64,000 nt of DNA from Ischnura elegans. Its lineage: Eukaryota > Arthropoda > Insecta > Odonata > Coenagrionidae. The notes beneath the pieces are model-generated. The model saw nothing but the letters and a program-made list of their open reading frames with translations. It did no database searches and was not told where the DNA came from. The DNA lies in contig NW_025791724.1 in assembly GCF_921293095.1 (NCBI RefSeq), positions 124,001 through 188,000 on the forward strand, written 5' to 3'. Position 1 is the first letter of the stretch. Each line of letters opens with the position of its first letter. Below, one piece after another: positions 21,069 to 30,240 of the stretch. A program made the position numbers and the translations under genes.

Positions 21069-22988
21069 TTATGGTTGGTCCTGTAGGAGTAGCAGTTGAT
21101 TCAGGAGGAATTGTTTCTTTTCCACTTTTGAGTGGAGAGAGGAGAGGTGTGTGCTAATGTTACTGAACCACGTGAATAGTTCGTTGTCAGCAGGTTGGGG
21201 AATAGCGGATGGATCAAGTGGGGGGAATCCGTGATTGGTGGCGGCGGCGTATGAACGAGGTAGTGAGGGAGGAAGGGGAGTGGCTTGGTTGGTTGAGTTT
21301 GCAAGACGACGGGCTGCCATTGCAGCTTTTGCCGCTCGATGTTTTTCGCAGCCTCTGTAGCTGGCGGTGTGATCAGAAGAGCAGAGAGCGCATTTAGCTG
21401 GTTCCTTGTCAGTTTTTGTGCATTCTGACGACGCGTGGTCGCCTGCGCATTTCACACATTTGGGGGGAAGGCAGCAGTGGTTCTTGGTGTGACCTATGGC
21501 CTGACACCTATGACATTGAACGGGAATAGCTGGTTTTTTGAAGGTATCTATTTTAACGCCGAGACCGACGAGGTGATTGATTGCCATGAATTTAGCTGCG
21601 TCTATTGTGTGTTCTGTTATTACATGGACAACCTGTGTTGGGTATTTGGGGACTGAGGTATGGCCTAGGTCTCGCTGCCTTTGAGACGGTCGGGTGGAGA
21701 AGATTCTGGAGCATGAGATTACAGGGAATCCTAGATTTTGCAGATCTGTTAGTATTTCATTGTCATCAACTGAGGCAAAAGTACCTCGCAGAGAGAATTC
21801 TCTGCGCCTGTTTTCTTGCAGGCAATATGTGCTGTAGGGGATATTTAGGTTGTTCAATGTTGCTTTGGCTGCAATGAAGTCGGCTACGTTAGAGCACTTG
21901 ATAATTGCAGAAGAGTTCGATGTTGCGTGAGAGATTGGAGGAAATTGGCAATTTTTAATTAATTGGGCATGTAGGGCTGGCCATTTGGAAGTATCTGCTA
22001 CTTGAATGGGAGGTATTTTCTGTTTTTTATTGACTGCCATCGTTGAGTGAAGCTCATCTTGTGGGGTGGATGCATTGCAATCCATTAGATCGCCTGTTGT
22101 GGGGTTGACATTGGTGCTTTTAGCGGCCATTGCGGTGTTTACCGTGTTAGGAGGTGTAAGCATGTGATTGGCAGGTTTAAATTGGCTACCAGAGGGCGTT
22201 TTTGTTGACTTTGTGATTTTGGCCCTCTTAAGGGCCTCTGCTGGAACGGCTTGTCCTAGGACCTCGGGAGTGGTATCGTTGGAATTGTCATTGTGTGGGG
22301 GTTCAGTTTCAATAACAATCTGGTAATTGGCCCTCTTAAGGGCCTCTACTGGAATGGCTTGTCCTAGGACCTCGGGAGTGGTATCGTTGGAATTGTCATT
22401 GTGTGGGGGTTCAGTTTCAATAACAATCTGGTAATTGGTCCCCTTAAGGGCCGTGTCACTTATGGCTTGGTTTGGCACAGTGGTGGGAGTTTTTTGTCTT
22501 TGGGGTTTAGGTTCATGGTTGGTGGTCGCTTTTGACTTAGAGTTGGACTTTTTGATCGTCGATTTGTTGTTGACGTCTTTAATTTTGGCGCTGTCGCCAT
22601 TGACTTGTGCCAGAGGGGCAAATTTGTTTTTGTCAGCAAATATGGGTGTGATTGTGATTTGCTTTCCGCGGTTGCGTGCGGAAGCCGACTGAAAGGTAGA
22701 GTCCAGACTCTGACAAGGGGCCTGCGCGGACCTCCTCTGGCTGGCCGGGTTTGCTGGTGGGTTTAGAGTGGTGGGTGTAGGAACAGATGGTGACGCGGCC
22801 GGAACTGGGATGGCCGGAGTGGTGGAATTCGGGTTTACTGCTGATACCGAGTTGAAAATGGTCCCCATAAGGTCCTGTCTGACGTCTGCCGGCAGTTTAG
22901 CGATCAGTTCCTTTACTGTCCGCAGCAGGGCATTGGTGTCCTCGGCGGCTGATGACGCAGAGCTCGTTGTGGCCGCCATGGACTCCAT
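21069..22988 (-). CDS. LINE C copy 1 ORF1: gag-like protein
   Basis: 639 aa, starting MESMAATTSS. The long N-terminal half is low-complexity and includes two and a half copies of a 36-residue repeat (ALKGTNYQIVIETEPPHNDN and onward) with near-perfect DNA identity, each copy opening with a stem-loop-like palindrome. The RRM-like and PRE_C2HC segment lies at about residues 340-490 (SAIIKCSNVADFIAAKATL, REFSLRGTFASVDDNEILTD). Three knuckles follow: CHRCQAIGHTKNHC, CVKCAGDHASSEC and CALCSSDHTASYRGC. It is a divergent relative of the LINE A/B ORF1. The frame is open, so selection may act on it, or the copy is young. Confidence 0.9.
   Translation of the reverse strand: MESMAATTSSASSAAEDTNALLRTVKELIAKLPADVRQDLMGTIFNSVSAVNPNSTTPAIPVPAASPSVPTPTTLNPPANPASQRRSAQAPCQSLDSTFQSASARNRGKQITITPIFADKNKFAPLAQVNGDSAKIKDVNNKSTIKKSNSKSKATTNHEPKPQRQKTPTTVPNQAISDTALKGTNYQIVIETEPPHNDNSNDTTPEVLGQAIPVEALKRANYQIVIETEPPHNDNSNDTTPEVLGQAVPAEALKRAKITKSTKTPSGSQFKPANHMLTPPNTVNTAMAAKSTNVNPTTGDLMDCNASTPQDELHSTMAVNKKQKIPPIQVADTSKWPALHAQLIKNCQFPPISHATSNSSAIIKCSNVADFIAAKATLNNLNIPYSTYCLQENRRREFSLRGTFASVDDNEILTDLQNLGFPVISCSRIFSTRPSQRQRDLGHTSVPKYPTQVVHVITEHTIDAAKFMAINHLVGLGVKIDTFKKPAIPVQCHRCQAIGHTKNHCCLPPKCVKCAGDHASSECTKTDKEPAKCALCSSDHTASYRGCEKHRAAKAAMAARRLANSTNQATPLPPSLPRSYAAATNHGFPPLDPSAIPQPADNELFTWFSNISTHLSSLHSKVEKKQFLLNQLLLLQDQP
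22221..22452 (-). other. Histone-stem-loop-like palindromes in LINE C copy 1
   Basis: Plus-strand GGCCCTCTTAAGGGCC at 22221-22236 and 22329-22344, identical to the H1 stem-loop, and a one-mismatch version at 22437-22452, spaced exactly 108 bp. The element is on the minus strand, so its own RNA carries the complement GGCCCTTAAGAGGGCC, still a perfect stem but with loop TAAG. Confidence 0.75.
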
Positions 22989-22995
22989 GGCGGCC
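22971..22995. other. Start-codon dyad of LINE C copy 1
   Basis: The same 12-bp perfect inverted repeat as in LINE A, arms GGCCGCCATGGA and complement, central base C on the plus strand. Encodes MESMAA. Confidence 0.85.
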
Positions 22996-23404
22996 TGATG
23001 GTAGCGTAGGGGAGGGCAGGGAGGGCTGTTTGGGGTCCCTAATAAGTGGACCCGGCCGCTTTCCCCGGGGGTGCAATGGGCGATTCTAACGGCCCAGAAG
23101 CCCGGGTACTAACGGCCAGGAAGACCAAGGGAATTTGTCGCAGGTGAAAAGACGCCACCCGAAGGTGAGAACCGCGACGGCTACGCCCAAATTTAGGTAC
23201 AGGCGCAGCCAGCCGCAGCCCTTCGGGCGCTCTTTTGGCGACTAGGGAGTAGGCGTTTAGCCGATTGCGTTGTCTTCTTCCCACAGGGGGTTGCGTGAAG
23301 TCCGCGGCCGGAGCAGTTGATGGCGCGGCTTCTTCTGGGGTTGCTTCTGCCCAAGGTTTCAGATCGGAAGGCTCAAGCGTGTTGACGGTTGAGTGTGTTG
23401 TTGC

Positions 23405-23417
23405 GTTGATTAGAACC
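23405..23417. repeat. LINE C target duplication, copy 2 of 3
   Basis: GTTGATTAGAACC at the junction of the two LINE C copies. Confidence 0.95.
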
Positions 23418-24078
23418 TAACGCATTAATTGATGCGCCGAAGGCGCGATTATAGCTGTACCGGTGAACCCAATTCACCCTAACCAGCCAGGTTACATTAG
23501 AACAATTTTTGTGCGCAGTTGTTTGTGTTGTGAGGGTAGTGATTTGTTTGTGTGAGCAGAAACTTAAAACTATTGAGGAGGTAGATATTTACATTGGGAT
23601 TACTTTAATACAATATTACATAATAACAGGTTATCTTTACCTTGATGATAAGGAGTTTGTTACATTTGCTATGGATGATGAGGGTGGAGTTACTTTACTC
23701 TCTTTTTATACATATATAAATATTTTTTTTTTCTTTTGATTTTTTTTTATAATCTTTTATAATATTTTATTTTTTATTTTTGTATTCCATTTTTTTGTGT
23801 TTTTTATCATTTTTTTTATGTTTTCTTTTCTTTATATATATCTTTTTTTTTTCTTTTCTTTTCATATTATATTGTCATCGTCAATGTTAGATTAGATATG
23901 ACATTTTATAAACCTTTAATTAGAGTGAATGAATGACTAATTTTCTAGAAGAAAGACATAGGAAAGACTCATAGGCGAGTAATGAATTGAGGCAGTTTGT
24001 ATGTAGTGGGGATTTTTGGGTTATAATCCCAGATGTATTGGAGAAGTGTATTGTGGGTTGCCCCGAGTCTGGACTTGT

Positions 24079-25998
24079 TTATGGTTGGTCCTGTAGGAGT
24101 AGCAGTTGATTCAGGAGGAATTGTTTCTTTTCCACTTTTGAGTGGAGAGAGGAGAGGTGTGTGCTAATGTTACTGAACCACGTGAATAGTTCGTTGTCAG
24201 CAGGTTGGGGAATAGCGGATGGATCAAGTGGGGGGAATCCGTGATTGGTGGCGGCGGCGTATGAACGAGGTAGTGAGGGAGGAAGGGGAGTGGCTTGGTT
24301 GGTTGAGTTTGCAAGACGACGGGCTGCCATTGCAGCTTTTGCCGCTCGATGTTTTTCGCAGCCTCTGTAGCTGGCGGTGTGATCAGAAGAGCAGAGAGCG
24401 CATTTAGCTGGTTCCTTGTCAGTTTTTGTGCATTCTGACGACGCGTGGTCGCCTGCGCATTTCACACATTTGGGGGGAAGGCAGCAGTGGTTCTTGGTGT
24501 GACCTATGGCCTGACACCTATGACATTGAACGGGAATAGCTGGTTTTTTGAAGGTATCTATTTTAACGCCGAGACCGACGAGGTGATTGATTGCCATGAA
24601 TTTAGCTGCGTCTATTGTGTGTTCTGTTATTACATGGACAACCTGTGTTGGGTATTTGGGGACTGAGGTATGGCCTAGGTCTCGCAGCCTTTGAGACGGT
24701 CGGGTGGAGAAGATTCTGGAGCATGAGATTACAGGGAATCCTAGATTTTGCAGATCTGTTAGTATTTCATTGTCATCAACTGAGGCAAAAGTACCTCGCA
24801 GAGAGAATTCTCTGCGCCTGTTTTCTTGCAGGCAGTATGTGCTGTAGGGGATATTTAGGTTGTTCAATGTTGCTTTGGCTGCAATGAAGTCGGCTACGTT
24901 AGAGCACTTGATAATTGCAGAAGAGTTCGATGTTGCGTGAGAGATTGGAGGAAATTGGCAATTTTTAATTAATTGGGCATGTAGGGCTGGCCATTTGGAA
25001 GTATCTGCTACTTGGATGGGAGGTATTTTCTGTTTTTTGTTGACTGCCATCGTTGAGTGAAGCTCATCTTGTGGGGTGGATGCATTGCAATCCATTAGAT
25101 CGCCTGTTGTGGGGTTGACATTGGTGCTTTTAGCGGCCATTGCGGTGTTTACCGTGTTAGGAGGTGTAAGCATGTGATTGGCAGGTTTAAATTGGCTACC
25201 AGAGGGCGTTTTTGTTGACTTTGTGATTTTGGCCCTCTTAAGGGCCTCTGCTGGAACGGCTTGTCCTAGGACCTCGGGAGTGGTATCGTTGGAATTGTCA
25301 TTGTGTGGGGGTTCAGTTTCAATAACAATCTGGTAATTGGCCCTCTTAAGGGCCTCTACTGGAATGGCTTGTCCTAGGACCTCGGGAGTGGTATCGTTGG
25401 AATTGTCATTGTGTGGGGGTTCAGTTTCAATAACAATCTGGTAATTGGTCCCCTTAAGGGCCGTGTCACTTATGGCTTGGTTTGGCACAGTGGTGGGAGT
25501 TTTTTGTCTTTGGGGTTTAGGTTCATGGTTGGTGGTCGCTTTTGACTTAGAGTTGGACTTTTTGATCGTCAATTTGTTGTTGACGTCTTTAATTTTGGCG
25601 CTGTCGCCATTGACTTGTGCCAGAGGGGCAAATTTGTTTTTGTCAGCAAATATGGGTGTGATTGTGATTTGCTTTCCGCGGTTGCGTGCGGAAGCTGACT
25701 GAAAGGTAGAGTCCAGACTCTGACAAGGGGCCTGCGCGGACCTCCTCTGGCTGGCCGGGTTTGCTGGTGGGTTTAGAGTGGTGGGTGTAGGAACAGATGG
25801 TGACGCGGCCGGAACTGGGATGGCCGGAGTGGTGGAATTCGGGTTTACTGCTGATACCGAGTTGAAAATGGTCCCCATAAGGTCCTGTCTGACGTCTGCC
25901 GGCAGTTTAGCGATCAGTTCCTTTACTGTCCGCAGCAGGGCATTGGTGTCCTCGGCGGCTGATGACGCAGAGCTCGTTGTGGCCGCCATGGACTCCAT
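24079..25998 (-). CDS. LINE C copy 2 ORF1: gag-like protein
   Basis: 639 aa, the same protein as in copy 1 with two visible substitutions (NNKLTIKKS for NNKSTIKKS and QRLRDLG for QRQRDLG). The same 36-residue internal repeat, RRM-like region and three zinc knuckles are present. Two open copies with few changes indicate a recent common source. Confidence 0.9.
   Translation of the reverse strand: MESMAATTSSASSAAEDTNALLRTVKELIAKLPADVRQDLMGTIFNSVSAVNPNSTTPAIPVPAASPSVPTPTTLNPPANPASQRRSAQAPCQSLDSTFQSASARNRGKQITITPIFADKNKFAPLAQVNGDSAKIKDVNNKLTIKKSNSKSKATTNHEPKPQRQKTPTTVPNQAISDTALKGTNYQIVIETEPPHNDNSNDTTPEVLGQAIPVEALKRANYQIVIETEPPHNDNSNDTTPEVLGQAVPAEALKRAKITKSTKTPSGSQFKPANHMLTPPNTVNTAMAAKSTNVNPTTGDLMDCNASTPQDELHSTMAVNKKQKIPPIQVADTSKWPALHAQLIKNCQFPPISHATSNSSAIIKCSNVADFIAAKATLNNLNIPYSTYCLQENRRREFSLRGTFASVDDNEILTDLQNLGFPVISCSRIFSTRPSQRLRDLGHTSVPKYPTQVVHVITEHTIDAAKFMAINHLVGLGVKIDTFKKPAIPVQCHRCQAIGHTKNHCCLPPKCVKCAGDHASSECTKTDKEPAKCALCSSDHTASYRGCEKHRAAKAAMAARRLANSTNQATPLPPSLPRSYAAATNHGFPPLDPSAIPQPADNELFTWFSNISTHLSSLHSKVEKKQFLLNQLLLLQDQP
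25231..25462 (-). other. Histone-stem-loop-like palindromes in LINE C copy 2
   Basis: Plus-strand GGCCCTCTTAAGGGCC at 25231-25246 and 25339-25354, and a one-mismatch version at 25447-25462, as in copy 1. Confidence 0.75.
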
Positions 25999-26005
25999 GG
26001 CGGCC
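25981..26005. other. Start-codon dyad of LINE C copy 2
   Basis: Perfect 12-bp inverted repeat around the ORF1 ATG, as in copy 1; only 23 bp from the truncated 5' end. Confidence 0.85.
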
Positions 26006-26028
26006 TGATGGTAGCGTTGGGGAGGGCA

Positions 26029-26059
26029 GTTGATTAGAACCGTGTCTGTGTGGCTTATA
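26029..26059 (-). promoter_or_regulatory. H2A core promoter, facing LINE C
   Basis: Minus strand TATAAG at 26059-26054; the base 28 nt downstream is the A of AATCAAC (26031), the likely start. This A lies inside the third target duplication (26029-26041), two bases before the 5' end of LINE C copy 2. Confidence 0.75.
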
Positions 26060-26099
26060 CATTTTATGGCCTGCCGCTGGCCGACTGCTCCGTCTACTC

Positions 26100-26168
26100 G
26101 ACCAATCCGGTGTCGGCGAGTCCCGACTTCACGGCATATAATAAAAATCTAGCCAAAAATTTTCATTC
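26100..26168 (+). promoter_or_regulatory. H2B core promoter
   Basis: GACCAATCCGG (CCAAT) at 26100-26110, TATAATAAAA at 26137-26146 and initiator TCATTC at 26163-26168, whose A is 28 nt from the TATA start. It gives a 31-nt leader to the ATG. Confidence 0.85.
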
Positions 26169-26195
26169 TCGCTGCTACGCAACGTTGGTACCAAC

Positions 26196-26567
26196 ATGCC
26201 ACCCAAGACTAGCGGAAAGGCTGCCAAGAAGGCCGGCAAGGCCCAGAAGAACATCTCCAAGGGAGACAAGAAGAAGAAGCGCAGGAGGAAGGAGAGCTAC
26301 GCAATCTACATCTACAAGGTCTTGAAGCAGGTCCACCCTGACACCGGTATCTCCTCCAAGGCCATGAACATCATGAACTCCTTCGTCAACGACATCTTCG
26401 AGAGGATCGCCGCCGAGGCTTCCCGTCTCGCTCATTACAACAAGCGCTCCACCATCACCTCCAGGGAGGTGCAGACCGCCGTCAGGCTCCTGCTCCCCGG
26501 TGAACTGGCCAAGCACGCCGTGTCTGAGGGCACCAAGGCTGTGACCAAGTACACCAGCTCCAAGTAA
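26196..26567 (+). CDS. H2B: Histone H2B
   Basis: 123 aa, canonical insect H2B, partner of H2A. The tail [21 protein letters not shown] and [25 protein letters not shown] are followed by the full histone fold and the C-terminal helix ending AVTKYTSSK with the ubiquitination lysine. It differs from Drosophila H2B at only a few tail positions and two conservative core positions, from memory. The promoter is intact and the divergent H2A promoter lies immediately upstream, so this gene should be expressed despite the LINE insertions. Confidence 0.98.
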   Translation: MPPKTSGKAAKKAGKAQKNISKGDKKKKRRRKESYAIYIYKVLKQVHPDTGISSKAMNIMNSFVNDIFERIAAEASRLAHYNKRSTITSREVQTAVRLLLPGELAKHAVSEGTKAVTKYTSSK

Positions 26568-26588
26568 ATTACTTGGTAGCGCCCCAAC

Positions 26589-26638
26589 GGCCCTTTTTAG
26601 GGCCCTACATCATTCAGTGTGATGTTTCCATTGCTTAC
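26589..26638 (+). terminator. H2B histone 3' stem-loop and downstream element
   Basis: GGCCCTTTTTAGGGCC at 26589-26604, then 20 nt, then TTTCCATTGCTTAC at 26625-26638. Confidence 0.95.
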
Positions 26639-27508
26639 TTCAACGACAAAAACGAAGTTCCACTTTAAAATTCACAACGGTAGTCCATATCTCATTTTCA
26701 GTGCTCAGAAGGTCCTAATTGTTATGATTACTCCTTGGTTGCCATAGCAACAGATTGTTGATCATTCATCAGTTATTTCATTCCAACAGTCGGTGATTGT
26801 TGGCGTCGCATTGTCAAAGCGAAGTGTGACGGTGTCTCCGGGCTCTCTCAAATGTTCAAGTTCAAAAATCGTTTTTCCACGAGCATAACAGATACAATGT
26901 TCCCACAAATTAATAATTTATGCAACATTATTTTCTCTTTCCTTATCTTCATGGCAGATGTTTTTCCTTTCCCTCTATCGCGTACATGAATTTCTACTAT
27001 CGCTATATGTAAAGTCCTCCGTAACGTCTCCACAGTTCCTCCTTGCATGACAATCCGTCCAGTGCGTTCAAATTTTGTCTACTTGCAGCCGCACGAGACG
27101 ATCGTTAACGTTATTTCCTTGTTATGACAACAAAAGGCACTTTGTAACTCAGAAAACTGGTGGGACTGTTTCTCTTACGTCAAACCGTTTGTCCGTTATT
27201 CCATCATTTTCAGTTCACTCCATATTCCACGTTGGCAGCCCATTGTAATCCATCTTCGAAAGCCTCTACTTTGTCACGGGAGGTCCGCGCTTCAGCTGTC
27301 TTCCTTTCCGCAACATTTATGAAAACTAACTCTTACAGATCCATTTCCGAAACTGATACTTTTGAAATGGAAATTTTTTATGCGCCGTTGATGCTCAATT
27401 TCATTCCTGTATGACATTTCACTCCAAATTGTTACAAAGTCAGATAGTGAACTATCGAATCTAATCACCGAATGAGTATAACATTCTTCAAAAGCCATAC
27501 ATATCTTC
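26639..27508. other. H2B-5S intergenic spacer
   Basis: No gene. GTTGCCATAGCAAC at 26738-26751 is a perfect X-box-type palindrome (RFX family site by sequence). The last bases lead into the 5S gene. Confidence 0.65.
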
Positions 27509-27534
27509 GCCAACGGCCATACCACGTTGAATAC
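27509..27534 (+). rRNA. 5S rRNA: 5S rRNA, first 26 nt (gene split by LINE D)
   Basis: GCCAACGGCCATACCACG then TTGAATAC, exactly the 5' part of insect 5S rRNA, after which LINE D begins. The rest of the gene resumes at 30740. Confidence 0.9.
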
Positions 27535-27611
27535 GCGAGGCGAGAGGACGTCTAGAGAGAGAGCTCCCGACCGTATTTTGTTTTTCGTGGTTTTCGGAAC
27601 CGGTTCTAAGC

Positions 27612-27640
27612 CCCGGCGATCGCACCCTGCGATCGCCGGG
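27612..27640 (+). other. 13-bp hairpin in LINE D 5' UTR
   Basis: CCCGGCGATCGCA, loop CCC, then the exact complement. Such a stable stem 115 nt before the ORF1 start suggests a role in packaging, translation or transcription start, but none can be assigned. Confidence 0.8.
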
Positions 27641-27755
27641 AGCCTTGCTGAGTGCGGGCTCGGACAGTTTTGCGATTTTGTGACGCGACTAAAAAACGTG
27701 TGACACACGTAAGTGTGTTTAAACAAGTTAAACTCTAGTGCAACAGGGGTTAGCC

Positions 27756-29078
27756 ATGGAATACCCAAAGGTCAACACCCTATGTTTGGAGTTTGAGAAG
27801 AATTTTGAAGCACCACAGCCCCTAGAGATCCATGATTTCATCATGTCAGAGCTCGGGGTTCGGATCGAAGAGGCAGTAGCGGTAGTAATAACAAACAAAA
27901 GAAGAACGATTTTTTTGAAATTGAAGACGGAGGGAAGAATGGAAGAAATACTCGCCGCAGGCGAGTCAAGGAAGATGGGCAACAGGGAGGTGAAGATTAC
28001 ATCGGCGAGTAGAAGAGTGACAATTGTTAAAGTTCACCTGCTGAATATCGAGGTACCGAGGGAGGAGGTGTTGAAGGCACTTGCGCCTTACGGAAAGATA
28101 ATCGACTACCAACTAAACACTTGGGCTGGCCCGAAAACGTTAGCGGGCACTTACACGGGTGCCCGCAGCGTCAAAATGGAATTGACAAAAGACATCCCGT
28201 CGTATCTACAGGTGGCTAGATACAGAGCAGCGATTTATTATTACGGGCAAAAGCCGACGTGCTCTAGGTGTGGGGAGACATCGCATTTGAGGATAAACTG
28301 CCCACTCATACTAAGTGTGGGCCCCAACTCTACGTACGCCGAGAGGGTGAGGGGGGAAGATCCCATGGAAGTGAGCGAAATAGGTAAAGAACAAACTCAA
28401 ATGGAAGAAGAGGTGGAGAGAGCGGTGCGGGAGCAAAGCGAGAACACGCAGGAAGGAGAAGAAACCAAGGGGGGAAACATTCCGGCGGTGGAAGAGCAAC
28501 AAGGGACTGAGATGAAAGTGGACAAGAGTGACATCGAAGAAGTTTCCGGGGGGAGTGGAAAAACAGAGGGTGCAGGAGCTACTCCGGAAGCAGAGAATAT
28601 GGAGTCGGACAACAACACAACACGAAGAAGACGAAAAAGAAACAGCGGAAGGCGAGGAAAAAGAAAAAATTCAACGTCGCCGACAGGGTCGGGAGGAGGC
28701 ACAGAAGAGGGAGAGAGGAACATAGACGAATATTCGTCGAACACATCAAATGCTGAGATGGAGGTCGAGGAAATAATTATAGAAGACGAGGAAGACAAGG
28801 AGGAAGAGGCCGAAACGAAAGAGGGTTGGACCGTTCCCAAGACTTCTTTCCCCGTGCCGAAAGGGTTTACTTTTACCATGGGGAGGGAGACTGACGAAGA
28901 AACAACAGAAGAAGAAGAAGAACCAGGAGTGTCAAGATTGTGGCAGATGAGTGGACATAGAATGACAAAACTACAAAGTGAAACAGAAACACTTAAAAAA
29001 GCATTTCTTAAACAAAACACTGATTCCGAAAAGAGAGAGCTAAAGAAAACGAAAAAACACAAGGCACAACAGAAATGA
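27756..29078 (+). CDS. LINE D ORF1: RNA-binding protein with one zinc knuckle
   Basis: 440 aa from the ATG in TTAGCCATGGAATACC. Residues 1-175 contain an RRM-like fold (DFIMSELGVRIEEAVAVV, then VHLLNIEVPREEVLKALAPYG, then RSVKMELTKDIPSYLQVARYR). A single CCHC knuckle, CSRCGETSHLRINC, follows at about 182-195, preceded by YYYGQKPT, as in Tx1-group ORF1 proteins. The C-terminal half is highly acidic and charged (EEEIIIEDEEDKEEEAE-like, then EEEEEPG), with a basic patch TRRRRKRNSGRRGKRKN between. Role in the family: binding the element RNA. The stop overlaps the next start codon (ATGA). Confidence 0.85.
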   Translation: MEYPKVNTLCLEFEKNFEAPQPLEIHDFIMSELGVRIEEAVAVVITNKRRTIFLKLKTEGRMEEILAAGESRKMGNREVKITSASRRVTIVKVHLLNIEVPREEVLKALAPYGKIIDYQLNTWAGPKTLAGTYTGARSVKMELTKDIPSYLQVARYRAAIYYYGQKPTCSRCGETSHLRINCPLILSVGPNSTYAERVRGEDPMEVSEIGKEQTQMEEEVERAVREQSENTQEGEETKGGNIPAVEEQQGTEMKVDKSDIEEVSGGSGKTEGAGATPEAENMESDNNTTRRRRKRNSGRRGKRKNSTSPTGSGGGTEEGERNIDEYSSNTSNAEMEVEEIIIEDEEDKEEEAETKEGWTVPKTSFPVPKGFTFTMGRETDEETTEEEEEPGVSRLWQMSGHRMTKLQSETETLKKAFLKQNTDSEKRELKKTKKHKAQQK

Positions 29079-29435
29079 AAGACAGAAAATCACACATAAA
29101 TTCGGGGGGGTTGGGGGAAATAGGAAAAGTACGCTGTACTGATATCATTTTCTCAAAATTTATTACAGGACAAAAGATGCAGCCTTGCTGGGGGAGCGGA
29201 AACGGGAGCAAGAAGTCCGGTGAATCGACGAGAGCTGAGATTCTACACACCAAGGTTGGCAGCCCGTGCTGCAGAGGCCAGAGCAACGAGACACCGAGGG
29301 CTATTTTTAGCCTCAGAGTCGGAGAAAACCCGTTACGTGACCCACTTCGGTGCGAGGAATGCCGAGCAGCGGGAACAAAGCAGGCTGACACATCACAATG
29401 GCGAAGCAAAGGCAAGAAACGAGAATGTGTTTTGA
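29075..29435 (+). pseudogene. LINE D ORF2 remnant
   Basis: An ATG overlapping the ORF1 stop opens about 45 codons (MKDRKSHINSGG) with no recognisable endonuclease. A different frame at 29220-29435 reads NRRELRFYTPRLAARAAEAR and ends NENVF-stop, which looks like an ORF2 C terminus. Endonuclease and reverse transcriptase are absent, so at least one large internal deletion has occurred. The assignment is by position and composition only. Confidence 0.45.
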
Positions 29436-29514
29436 TAAGATACAACTATGCACTAATGTTTAAAATAGAAAATGCAAATCGAGTTTTATCTATATGTTCG
29501 ATGTTAATGACCGT

Positions 29515-30240
29515 AAGGTATTTTTATTACGGGTTCAATTTAAAAACAAATGAACACGAAAAAATAAGAGGAAGTTTTAAGACTAAAAATACAATGTTTG
29601 CCTCATACGCCCAGTTAGCCCAGGGGATGTGTCGCGGGCTACCGCCCAGATTTGTGGGAAAACGCAGGTTCGAACCCAAGCAAGAACTTTCAATGATGTG
29701 TTTTTTCCGCTCAATTTCCTTTCTAAATTTTGTATCTTCTTTGTGTCTTTTATTGGTATTAATGATCATAGTGTGTTCCTATTACGAGCTCAATTTAAAA
29801 ACAAATGAACACGAAAAAGTAAGAGGAAGTTTTAAGACTAAAAATACAGTGTTTGCCTCAAGCGCCCAGTTAGCCCAGGGGATGTGTCGCGGGCTACTGC
29901 CAAGACCTGTGGGAAAACGCAGGTTCGAACCCAAGCAAGGACTTTCAAGGATGTGTTTTTTACGCTCAATTTCCTTTCTAAAATTTGTATCTTTTTTGTG
30001 AACTTTAATAGTATTAATGATCATAGTGTGTTCTTATTACGAGCTCAATTTAAAAACAAATGAACACGAAAAAGTAAGAGGAAGTTTTAAGACCAAAAAT
30101 ACAGTGTTTGCCTCATGCGCCCAGATAGCCCAGGGGATGAGTCGCGGGATACTGCCAAGACCTGTGGGAAACGCAGGTTCGAACCCAGGCAAGGACTTTC
30201 AAAGATGTATTTTTTACGCTCAATTTTCCTACTAATTTTT
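29515..30240 (+). repeat. Three 255-bp tandem repeats with a tRNA-like core in LINE D
   Basis: CAATTTAAAAACAAATGAAC recurs three times, at about 29536, 29791 and 30046. Each copy contains a tRNA-like stretch with TAGCCCAGGGGATG (A-box-like) and, about 50 nt later, GGTTCGAACCC (B box): approximately 29606-29682, 29861-29937 and 30116-30191. The rest is AT-rich. This looks like a tRNA-derived SINE head captured in the 3' region and then tandemly amplified. The clover-leaf pairing is not complete, so these are not tRNA genes. Confidence 0.75.

Larger units (their letters stand above)
20409..23404 (-). mobile_element. LINE C copy 1: gag-only Jockey-like element at the H2A transcription start
   Basis: 2996 bp, bounded by 13-bp target duplications. 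It carries one long ORF (ORF1) and then about 650 bp of AT-rich 3' sequence with a short remnant that resembles an ORF2 C terminus; nearly all of ORF2 is missing. The 5' UTR (22989-23404) resembles that of LINE B. The 3' end is not poly(A); it has the hairpin GCGCCGAAGGCGC (20425-20437). Orientation is that of H2A. It must depend on reverse transcriptase from elsewhere, like HeT-A of Drosophila telomeres, another gag-only Jockey-clade element. Confidence 0.93.
23418..26028 (-). mobile_element. LINE C copy 2: gag-only, 5'-truncated
   Basis: 2611 bp, head-to-tail with copy 1 and almost identical to it, including the missing ORF2. It ends 5' about 385 bp shorter than copy 1, just upstream of the ORF1 start. 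The different 5' ends with separate target duplications show two distinct insertion events into the same site rather than a simple duplication. It is next to the H2A promoter, so it would be transcribed first. Confidence 0.93.

Noticed and set aside
29075-30001. A 308-codon protein after LINE D ORF1
   Set aside because: Most of the frame runs through the tandem tRNA-like repeats and has no domain; only the first part can be an ORF2 remnant.
29606-30191. Possible functional tRNA genes
   Set aside because: A and B boxes are recognisable, but acceptor and anticodon stems do not pair fully and the copies lie in a tandem LINE repeat. Called tRNA-derived only.
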